Source: Lathyrus oleraceus (lineage: Eukaryota; Streptophyta; Magnoliopsida; Fabales; Fabaceae). Taken from it: DNA of 64,000 nucleotides. The stretch lies in assembly GCF_024323335.1 (NCBI RefSeq), contig NC_066579.1:246071575-246135574 (forward strand), given 5' to 3'. A program made the position numbers and the translations under genes. The notes under the pieces were generated by a model that saw nothing but the letters and a program-made list of their open reading frames with translations, ran no database searches and was not told the origin of the DNA. Shown here piece by piece: positions 55,938-64,000 of the stretch (its first letter is position 1; each line of letters begins with the position of its first letter).

Positions 55938-57298
55938 TGAAATTCTAGTTATCAGACTTTGGATGTCACACTGGTTGTTATGACATCCAATTCTGCACAG
56001 ACAGGGATTATGCAGAACTTAACAGTAAGTGCAGTAAATAACACAAGTAATTGTTCACCCAGTTCAGTCCAACATGACCTACATCTGGGGGCTACCAAGC
56101 CAGGGAGGAAATCCACTATTAGTAGTATCAATTCAAAGCTAAACTCACCCGTTTACAACTTATCACTTAATCCCTACCCAATGCAATTTCAATCTTAATC
56201 TAAGATCAGAGTTCCTACTCACTCCCCCTCAATCACCTCAGTGATATTAAAAACACTTTGAAGTCACACTTCAAAAACAACTCTTGGTTATGCTTCACAG
56301 CTTAAACCAAGATACACAGCACTCACGCTTAAAAGCTTCGAGTGACACAACACTTACAACTCAATGAACACCCTATGCCAAAGCAATCATCTACTTGATA
56401 ATGACTTGGCTTACAAGATACGTCTAATTCTAGACTCACAAAAATACAGCAGTGAAGTAAGATGGACACACTAAATCTTCACGCCTCAAAATCCCTGAAA
56501 CTGAAAGGAGGAATGCCTTCCTTTTTATATTGCAGCACCTGGGCTTTTGCACCTGTATTTTCCTGAATTTTAGGTCACATACGTTCCCTCAAATTCAATA
56601 TTTAGGTTGCTAACAAATAGGCTATTTGTTAGGTTCATTGAATGTAGCTTGGTTGTTGATTTCCTGGATTTTCTCTAAGCTGTTGACTTCCTAAAGAATA
56701 GCCTGAGAAAGCTGTAACAGAAAACTGAACAACCTACAATTTAGCATATGCTGTCAGGCATGAATGTCACGACATTCAGCTTGACATCAAGGTCCATATG
56801 CTGAGTCTGTTTTCCCAGAAAACAGACTGTACAAATCTGCTGACCTGTACATGATCAATATGACCATACTACAGTACCAGCTTACATTAGTAAATGTCAA
56901 AGTGTCCAACTTAACATTTACACAGTTGGCCTTAGGTTAGTTCTGTAATTCTCTTGAAGAACAAACTAACTAATATGCTGAAGTATAGCAGAACACCACT
57001 CTGCCCAATCTTCAGTAGCTGCTGTCAATGATGAATGTCACAACATCCAGTTTGACATTCAATCAGTAGGCCTTGTGCCAGGTCTGGTTCTTCCTTGATA
57101 ACCAGACTGCAAGTGAATACTAAGTTCTAACAGAGCTTCTGTTCCTTAGTATCTGTTGACAGGTATGAATGTCACAGCATTCAATAATCCTGTGTTAGCT
57201 AGTCCTGCAGTAACTACAATGTAGTTACATATACATGTCATGACATCAGTCAAGACATTTGTGTTTTACCATACAATGCAGCCAATTAAACACCTACA
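55938..57298 (-). repeat. 3' LTR of the SIRE element (1,361 bp)
   Basis: On the minus strand it starts TGTAGGTGTTTAATTGG at 57298, just after the purine tract, and ends AGAATTTCA at 55938. It is the same, base for base as far as I can check by eye, as 62727-64000. The 79-codon frame near 55959 is present in both LTRs and is not a known gene. Confidence 0.93.
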
Positions 57299-57312
57299 AA
57301 CTCCCCCTTTGG
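57299..57312 (-). other. Polypurine tract of the SIRE element
   Basis: The minus strand reads CCAAAGGGGGAGTT immediately before the LTR TG, the usual SIRE form. Confidence 0.85.
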
Positions 57313-57967
57313 CAAATTTTTGGCTAAAACACTTTGATCCCCATAACAGAGTTCATAGCAGCGGAATAATACTAGCTAATACACTCAGAGTGGCAGCACA
57401 CTCACACACATGGAAGTTAAATGAAAACTTCACATAGCAGCACATATATATTAGAAGTTGCACCTAAACTTCAACATCAGCTGCAGGGGGGGGAATCTTC
57501 AGATCTGTCATGAGAGTCTGTTTGTAGAGACCCACTCTGTTTGTCAGGGGTATTGGTGGTTATTACTCCCCCTTTTTGTCACAAATGTTGCCAAAGTCAA
57601 CAACATAGGCAGAGCACAATGACAGAGTTCCAGACTTGGTTTTACTTCACAGTTTCAACCAAGTTCACATCCACTTGATCTTGCTTCACAGCTTCGATCA
57701 AGTGATCACCCACTTTTGCTTTACAGTAGGTACCACCATATCAGATGCCATGATGTTGTTTCTGACATCCAGAACCACTCCTGCATGAACAGCATCCTTG
57801 AACTCCTGCAGGTACAGAGGCCTTCTCTCTGTAGGGTGTCCCCTTACCCTCTTGTATTCACCCTTGTTGCGCGCAGCATAGCTATGATATGCTGACCAAT
57901 CATAGTCTTGTACAAATCGTTTAATAGGCAGAGATATTAAACAATTTATCCCAAACATCAGTGGTTG
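57313..57967 (-). other. Region between pol and 3' LTR of SIRE; env-region remnant
   Basis: About 655 bp separate pol and the polypurine tract. It holds a minus-strand frame at 57698-57958 (RNKGEYKRVRGHPTERRPLY) recalling SIRE-lineage sequence after pol. Many SIRE elements carry a long env-like gene here; only this short piece is present, so an env-like protein is absent. The rest is AT-rich with a run of nine G-equivalents near 57485. Confidence 0.55.
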
Positions 57968-60900
57968 CTATAATGTCTCAGAGAGACATATTCCCAGTTT
58001 GCTCCTTAAGTTTTCAAACTGAGTAGCATCCAGAGCCTTTGTAAATATGTCAGCCAGTTGAAGATCCGTGGCTACATGTTCCAAAGTGATCACCTTGTCT
58101 TCCACCAGATCTCTGATGAAGTGGTGCCTAATGTCAATATGTTTGGTCCTGCTGTGTTGGATGGGATTCTTGGAGATGTTGATGGCACTGAGATTATCAC
58201 AGAACAATGTCATGACATTTTGAGTGACATTGTACTCAGTGAGCATTTGTTTCATCCAAACCAGTTGGGAGCAACTGCTTCCAGCCGCTATGTATTCAGC
58301 CTCTGCAGTGGACAGAGAGACACAGTTCTGCTTCTTGCTGAACCACGATATGAGGTTTTCTCCCAAGAAGAAACATCCACCTGATGTGCTTTTTCTGTCA
58401 TCAGCACTTCCAGCCCAATCAGCATCATAGTACCCAGATAGGACAGGCTCAGACCCATGTGAGTACAGCATCCCATAGTCACATGTCCCATTGATGTACT
58501 TGAGGATCCTTTTGACTTGATTCAAGTGACTCACCTTGGGCTCTGCTTGATATCTGGCACACACTCCAACTGCATAGGAAATGTCAGGTCTACTTGCAGT
58601 TAGATACAGCAGACTACCTATCATGCTTCTGTACAGGCATTGATCAACACTGGGTCCTCCATCATCTTTGGTTAACTTCAGATGAGTAGGAGCTGGAGTC
58701 CTCTTGTGCCTGGCATGATCCATACCAAACTTCTTAACTATGTTCTTGGCATACTTGCTTTGGGAGAGAAACATGGAGTCCTCCATTTGGTTTACTTGCA
58801 TTCCAAGGAAATAGGTCAGTTCTCCCACTAGACTCATTTCAAACTCAGATTGCATCTGGTGAACAAATTTTTTAACCATTTGTTCTGACATTCCACCAAA
58901 GACTATATCATCCACATAGATTTGAGCTATCATGATTTTGCCTTCCTCATCCTTCACAAACAAGGTTTTATCTATGCCACCCTTTCTATATCCATTTGTG
59001 GTCAGAAATTCGGTTAACCTTTCATACCAAGCTCTGGGTGCTTGCTTCAACCCATACAAGGCTTTCTTCAGCTTGTATACATGCTCAGGTTGGTTAGGAT
59101 CACAAAACCCTTTGGGTTGTTCCACATAGAATTCTTCATTCAGGTAGCCATTCAAGAATGCACTCTTCACATCCATTTGAAATAGCTTAAACTTCAGGAT
59201 GCATGCTACCCCCAACAGCAATTTGATGGACTCAAGTCTAGCCACAGGAGCAAATGTCTCATCAAAGTCTACTCCTTCAACTTGAGTGTATCCTTGAGCT
59301 ACTAGTCTTGCTTTATTTCTAGTAATTACTCCTTTCTCATCAGATTTGTTTTTGTAGATCCACTTGGTGCCAATGATGTTGGACCCTTCAGGTCTTGGAA
59401 CCAGCTCCCATACTTCATGCCTTGTGAACTGCTCGAGTTCCTCTTGCATGGCAATGATCCAGTATTCATCAGTCAGGGCTTCTTTCACATTCTTTGGTTC
59501 AACCTTGGAAACAAAGCAGGAATTTGAGTTTATTCCTCTTGACCTGGTAGTTACACCACTGGTGGGATCCCCTATGATAAGATCCTTAGGGTGGTCTTTC
59601 TGAATTCTGATAGATGGCACTTTGGTAGGTGCTTCTACTTCACATTCAGGAGGAGGTTCCTGTACTTCTTCAGGCTTGACTGGACTGTCAGTTGGACTAT
59701 CAAGGAATGTTTCAACATCCTCCATGACATCGGTTCCTTCCTCTTTATCATCCACAATGACATTTATGGATTCCATCAGGACATTGGTCCTGTAGTTGAA
59801 CACTCTATAGGCTCTGCTGTTCGTGGAGTATCCCAGAAATACGCCTTCATCACTTTTGGGATCTAGCTTCCTTCTCTGTTCACGATCTGTGAGAATGTAG
59901 CATTTACTTCCAAAAATATGAAAGTACTTCACAGTGGGTTTTCTACCCTTCCATATTTCATACAGAGTGGAGGAGGTTCCTTTTCTCAAGGTGACTCTGT
60001 TGTGAACATAGCACGCCGTATTCATTGCTTCAGCCCAAAAGTGCATAGGGAGCTTCTTTGCATGAATCATTGCTCTGGCAGATTCTTGAATAGTTCTATT
60101 TTTTCTTTCAACTATTCCATTCTGCTGAGGAGTTATAGGGGAGGAGAACTCATGGCTTATTCCTTCAGATGAGCAGAACTCATCAAACTTGGAATTCTTG
60201 AATTCAGTGCCATGATCACTTCTAATCCGGACCACACAACTGTCCTTTTCTCTTTGAAGTCTTATGCACAGATCCTTGAAGACATCAAATGTATCTGACT
60301 TCTCTCTGATGAAGTTTATCCACGTGTATCTGGAATGGTCATCAACCACCACGTAGGCATACTTCTTCCCACCAAGACTTTCAACCTGCATAGGTCCCAT
60401 TAGGTCCATGTGCAGCAGTTCCAGAACTCTGGAGGTTGTGGAATGTCCCAGCTTTGGGTGTGACATCTTGGTTTGCTTGCCCACTTGGCATTCTCCACAG
60501 ACTCTTCCTTCATCAATCAGAAGCTTTGGCATTCCTCTGACTGCTTCCTTGGATATGATCTTCTTCATTCCACGTAAGTGGAGATGGCCAAGTCTTCTAT
60601 GCCACAGCTTCACTTCCTGTTCTTCCTTGGCTGAGGAGCAAGTTGTGGAAAAGTTAGAGAGGTCAGGTTCCCACAGATAACAGTTGTCTTTGGACCTGGT
60701 TCCTCTCATAACTTCCTGATTGTCACCATTTGTCACAATGCACTGCTCCTTAGTAAACTGAACATGAAAACCTTGATCACACAGCTGACTTATACTGATG
60801 AGGTTTGCAGTTAGTCCTCTTACTAACAGCACATTGTTCAGTTTTGGCACTCCAGAACAGTCCAGTTTGCCCACACCTCTGATTTTTCCTTTGGCTCCAT

Positions 60901-62656
60901 CACCAAAAGTCACATAGCTGGTGGTGTGAGGTTGAATGTCTACCAGTAGATTTTCCATACCAGTCATATGTCTTGAGCATCCACTGTCAAAGTACCAGTC
61001 TTCTCTGGAAGAAGCCCTTAGGGCAGTGTGTGCTATCCTAGCATACCATTGTTGCTTCTTAATGGGAACACATCGCTTGCGTGTGTTATGCTTAGGTCTG
61101 TCAGGTGAGGCTCTGTTAGGGAAGCCATGAATCCAGTAGCAGAAGGCTTTTATATGTCCAAGCCTGCCACAGTGGTGACACCTCCAATTCTGGAATATTC
61201 TCTTCTGATGATCATTCATCCTAGCTCCTCGATGTTGAGACATCGGTTTTGACATCTGCTTGAACTTCTGAACTTTAGCCTTTGGGCGTTTGTGTTCAGC
61301 TCTTTTTCCAAATCCTAGCCCAGATTTGGTTCCAGACTGCTGTCCCACCTTTAGGATTTCTTCCAAGGTGTCAGTTCCCTTATTCATCATTCTGATGGAT
61401 TTGGTCATCTGGTTCAGCTTGGAGGTCAGCAGGGCTATCTCATCATTCAGCCCTTCTATGGCAGACAGTTGTTTCTGTCTCTCATCTTCCAGTTCCTTGA
61501 TGAGTTTCTTCTGCTTTTCACCTTGTGCACGCACTTCTGCACTGGTGGTACACAGCTTCTTATATGCTGCAGCAAGTTCATCAAAGGTCAGCTCATCTGC
61601 ACTTGTGTCATCTTCAGAGACACACACACTAGTTAGTGCAGTGACATGTTTGGCAGATTCTCCTTCAGATTCACTTTCAGAATCTCCTTCAGACCATGTG
61701 ATAGCCAGCCCCTTATTTTGCAATTTGAGGTAAGTAGGACATTCAGCTCTGACGTGTCCATACCCTTCACAACCATGACACTGGATTCCCTTCCCATGGT
61801 TGAACTTTTCTTCAGAAGTTGATCTTTTCTTAATGTCAGACGGGATGTTCTTGACATTGGGTCTACCTCTTTGATCAATCTTCTTCATGAACTTGTTGAA
61901 TTGCCTTCCAAGCATGGCTAAGGCTTCTGATATACTTTCATCACCTCCAGTATATCCTTCTTCTGCCTCCTCTTCAGCATTAGATACAAAGGCTATGCTT
62001 TTCTTCTTCTCAGCATACTCACCTAAGCCCATTTCAAAGGTTTGGAGAGAACCAATGAGCTCATCTACCTTCATATTGCTGATGTCCTGAGCCTCCTCTA
62101 TGGCAGTGACCTTCATAGCAAACCTCTTAGGCAAGGACCTGAGAATCTTTCTTACAAGTTTCTCTTCGGTCATTTTCTCACCTAGTCCACCAGAGGTGTT
62201 TGCAATTTCAAGAATATTCATGTGGAAGTCATGAATAGTCTCATCCTCTTTCATCCTCAGATTTTCAAACTTGGTTGTCAGCATCTGAAGTTTTGACATC
62301 TTCACCTTGGAAGTACCTTCATGAGTTACCTTGAGGGTATCCCAAACTTCCTTAGCTAGTTCACAATGGTGCACCAGCCTGAAGATGTTCTTAGTGATTC
62401 CATTGAACAGTGCATTCAAGGCTTTGGAATTTCCAAGAGCTAATGCCTCTTGTTCCTTGTCCCAATCTTCTTCAGGAATCTGCACACTGACTCCATCTTC
62501 ATCAGTCCTCGTTGGATGTTCCCATCCCTTGTTGACAGCTCTCCAGACTTTGCTGTCTAGAGACCTTAAGAAGGCTATCATGCGAGGCTTCCAGTCATCA
62601 TAATTAGATCCATCCAACATGGGTGGTCTGTTTGAGTGTCCTAAATCCTTGTCCAT
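57968..62656 (-). CDS. SIRE gag-pol polyprotein, complete
   Basis: A single 1562-codon frame encodes the full Ty1-copia polyprotein for cytoplasmic particle assembly, reverse transcription and nuclear integration. It starts at ATG 62656 (MDKDLGHSNRPPMLDGSNYD). Domains: gag with the copia LNALFNGITKNIF and WDTLKVTHEG blocks; CCHC knuckles CHGCEGYGHVRAEC (about 293-306) and CHHCGRLGHIKAFC (about 493-506), two in all, which is SIRE-like; a coiled coil between them; protease with DSG (about 557); integrase zinc HHCC (about 685-723) and core Asp about 750, Asp about 814, Glu about 850; RT with YVDDIVFG; RNase H with DADWAGS and STAEAEYIAA. All catalytic residues I can check are present. No stop or frame change. 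Could be functional. Confidence 0.96.
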   Translation of the reverse strand: MDKDLGHSNRPPMLDGSNYDDWKPRMIAFLRSLDSKVWRAVNKGWEHPTRTDEDGVSVQIPEEDWDKEQEALALGNSKALNALFNGITKNIFRLVHHCELAKEVWDTLKVTHEGTSKVKMSKLQMLTTKFENLRMKEDETIHDFHMNILEIANTSGGLGEKMTEEKLVRKILRSLPKRFAMKVTAIEEAQDISNMKVDELIGSLQTFEMGLGEYAEKKKSIAFVSNAEEEAEEGYTGGDESISEALAMLGRQFNKFMKKIDQRGRPNVKNIPSDIKKRSTSEEKFNHGKGIQCHGCEGYGHVRAECPTYLKLQNKGLAITWSEGDSESESEGESAKHVTALTSVCVSEDDTSADELTFDELAAAYKKLCTTSAEVRAQGEKQKKLIKELEDERQKQLSAIEGLNDEIALLTSKLNQMTKSIRMMNKGTDTLEEILKVGQQSGTKSGLGFGKRAEHKRPKAKVQKFKQMSKPMSQHRGARMNDHQKRIFQNWRCHHCGRLGHIKAFCYWIHGFPNRASPDRPKHNTRKRCVPIKKQQWYARIAHTALRASSREDWYFDSGCSRHMTGMENLLVDIQPHTTSYVTFGDGAKGKIRGVGKLDCSGVPKLNNVLLVRGLTANLISISQLCDQGFHVQFTKEQCIVTNGDNQEVMRGTRSKDNCYLWEPDLSNFSTTCSSAKEEQEVKLWHRRLGHLHLRGMKKIISKEAVRGMPKLLIDEGRVCGECQVGKQTKMSHPKLGHSTTSRVLELLHMDLMGPMQVESLGGKKYAYVVVDDHSRYTWINFIREKSDTFDVFKDLCIRLQREKDSCVVRIRSDHGTEFKNSKFDEFCSSEGISHEFSSPITPQQNGIVERKNRTIQESARAMIHAKKLPMHFWAEAMNTACYVHNRVTLRKGTSSTLYEIWKGRKPTVKYFHIFGSKCYILTDREQRRKLDPKSDEGVFLGYSTNSRAYRVFNYRTNVLMESINVIVDDKEEGTDVMEDVETFLDSPTDSPVKPEEVQEPPPECEVEAPTKVPSIRIQKDHPKDLIIGDPTSGVTTRSRGINSNSCFVSKVEPKNVKEALTDEYWIIAMQEELEQFTRHEVWELVPRPEGSNIIGTKWIYKNKSDEKGVITRNKARLVAQGYTQVEGVDFDETFAPVARLESIKLLLGVACILKFKLFQMDVKSAFLNGYLNEEFYVEQPKGFCDPNQPEHVYKLKKALYGLKQAPRAWYERLTEFLTTNGYRKGGIDKTLFVKDEEGKIMIAQIYVDDIVFGGMSEQMVKKFVHQMQSEFEMSLVGELTYFLGMQVNQMEDSMFLSQSKYAKNIVKKFGMDHARHKRTPAPTHLKLTKDDGGPSVDQCLYRSMIGSLLYLTASRPDISYAVGVCARYQAEPKVSHLNQVKRILKYINGTCDYGMLYSHGSEPVLSGYYDADWAGSADDRKSTSGGCFFLGENLISWFSKKQNCVSLSTAEAEYIAAGSSCSQLVWMKQMLTEYNVTQNVMTLFCDNLSAINISKNPIQHSRTKHIDIRHHFIRDLVEDKVITLEHVATDLQLADIFTKALDATQFENLRSKLGICLSETL

Positions 62657-62709
62657 GGTACTAGAAAGTAACTTCCCTAGATCTCACCCAGAACTTCACA
62701 GGCAGGGTG

Positions 62710-62724
62710 CCTGCTCTGATGCCA
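62710..62724 (-). other. Primer binding site of SIRE (initiator tRNA-Met type)
   Basis: The minus strand reads TGGCATCAGAGCAGG, starting 2 nt inside the 5' LTR end. It is close to the standard TGGTATCAGAGC form used by copia elements. Gag starts only about 54 bp downstream. Confidence 0.88.
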
Positions 62725-62726
62725 AT

Positions 62727-64000
62727 TGAAATTCTAGTTATCAGACTTTGGATGTCACACTGGTTGTTATGACATCCAATTCTGCACAGACAGGGATTAT
62801 GCAGAACTTAACAGTAAGTGCAGTAAATAACACAAGTAATTGTTCACCCAGTTCAGTCCAACATGACCTACATCTGGGGGCTACCAAGCCAGGGAGGAAA
62901 TCCACTATTAGTAGTATCAATTCAAAGCTAAACTCACCCGTTTACAACTTATCACTTAATCCCTACCCAATGCAATTTCAATCTTAATCTAAGATCAGAG
63001 TTCCTACTCACTCCCCCTCAATCACCTCAGTGATATTAAAAACACTTTGAAGTCACACTTCAAAAACAACTCTTGGTTATGCTTCACAGCTTAAACCAAG
63101 ATACACAGCACTCACGCTTAAAAGCTTCGAGTGACACAACACTTACAACTCAATGAACACCCTATGCCAAAGCAATCATCTACTTGATAATGACTTGGCT
63201 TACAAGATACGTCTAATTCTAGACTCACAAAAATACAGCAGTGAAGTAAGATGGACACACTAAATCTTCACGCCTCAAAATCCCTGAAACTGAAAGGAGG
63301 AATGCCTTCCTTTTTATATTGCAGCACCTGGGCTTTTGCACCTGTATTTTCCTGAATTTTAGGTCACATACGTTCCCTCAAATTCAATATTTAGGTTGCT
63401 AACAAATAGGCTATTTGTTAGGTTCATTGAATGTAGCTTGGTTGTTGATTTCCTGGATTTTCTCTAAGCTGTTGACTTCCTAAAGAATAGCCTGAGAAAG
63501 CTGTAACAGAAAACTGAACAACCTACAATTTAGCATATGCTGTCAGGCATGAATGTCACGACATTCAGCTTGACATCAAGGTCCATATGCTGAGTCTGTT
63601 TTCCCAGAAAACAGACTGTACAAATCTGCTGACCTGTACATGATCAATATGACCATACTACAGTACCAGCTTACATTAGTAAATGTCAAAGTGTCCAACT
63701 TAACATTTACACAGTTGGCCTTAGGTTAGTTCTGTAATTCTCTTGAAGAACAAACTAACTAATATGCTGAAGTATAGCAGAACACCACTCTGCCCAATCT
63801 TCAGTAGCTGCTGTCAATGATGAATGTCACAACATCCAGTTTGACATTCAATCAGTAGGCCTTGTGCCAGGTCTGGTTCTTCCTTGATAACCAGACTGCA
63901 AGTGAATACTAAGTTCTAACAGAGCTTCTGTTCCTTAGTATCTGTTGACAGGTATGAATGTCACAGCATTCAATAATCCTGTGTTAGCTAGTCCTGCAGT
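62727..64000 (-). repeat. 5' LTR of the SIRE element (partial, continues past window)
   Basis: It matches 55938-57211 base for base by eye. About 87 bp of the LTR, including its outer TG end and the target duplication, lie outside the window. Confidence 0.94.

Larger units (their letters stand above)
55938..64000 (-). mobile_element. SIRE/Maximus Ty1-copia element, apparently intact (5' end outside window)
   Basis: This minus-strand element has a 3' LTR (55938-57298), polypurine tract, a short non-coding region with an env-region remnant, an intact gag-pol frame (57968-62656), a PBS for initiator tRNA-Met, and a 5' LTR from 62727 that passes the window end. The two LTRs appear identical over the 1,274 bp visible in both, and a constant 6,789-bp offset means no indels. 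It interrupts the archaeal RNase H of element E. The flanking GAATT at 55933-55937 should be repeated outside the far LTR. Confidence 0.95.

Overview
The window is plant nuclear DNA made almost entirely of nested retrotransposons; I see no complete ordinary host gene. The element set (Ogre/Tat Ty3-gypsy elements with an upstream ORF1, two RNase H domains and a PBS of the tRNA-Arg type, a SIRE/Maximus Ty1-copia element, and FAR1/MuDR-type transposase remains) points to a legume with a large genome, most likely tribe Fabeae (pea, vetch, lentil, Lathyrus). That assignment comes from family recognition, not from a database search.

Left part (1-16739): remains of Ogre elements in both orientations. 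Fragment A (+, 1 to about 1515) is RNase H, archaeal-type RNase H and half an integrase. It meets, tail to tail, element C (-, about 1516-11919), which keeps a 4.77-kb LTR, PBS, ORF1, gag and protease. Fragment B (+, 11920 to about 16048) is protease-RT-RNase H and is interrupted by a 907-bp hAT-type MITE with a perfect 8-bp target duplication. A broken LTR piece of the C type follows (16049-16739, resuming at 39719-40101).

Middle (16740-39718): a 22,979-bp Ogre-like element D (+) splits that LTR piece, with a perfect 5-bp duplication (GTTTC). Its LTRs are about 7.3 kb each and differ at only about 0.4% of positions by eye. About 3.4 kb of each LTR is a patchwork of host gene fragments: XBAT/XB3-type ankyrin repeats, ERV1 sulfhydryl oxidase, an unidentified conserved piece, and antisense PHD-finger and SKU5-like pieces. 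The interior keeps one open gag-derived frame without a protease core, a badly decayed pol, and a 140-bp minisatellite. D therefore looks like a recently moved, non-autonomous element that duplicates its captured gene block each time it inserts.

Right part (40102-64000): a decayed minus-strand MULE transposase with palindromic motifs beside it; a Stowaway-type MITE stub; a long LTR-like sequence (43962-48638) interrupted by a 2,044-bp solo LTR that holds eight copies of a 14-bp palindrome; then a Tat-lineage element E (-, 48639-55937 and beyond) with an antisense plant-mobile-domain gene (+, 50007-53996) that has its own TATA box. The integrase of E has lost its first catalytic Asp. A SIRE element (-, 55938 to past the window end) lies in E; its 1562-residue gag-pol frame is intact and its LTRs look identical over the visible 1.27 kb, so it is the youngest insertion and the one element here that may still be active.
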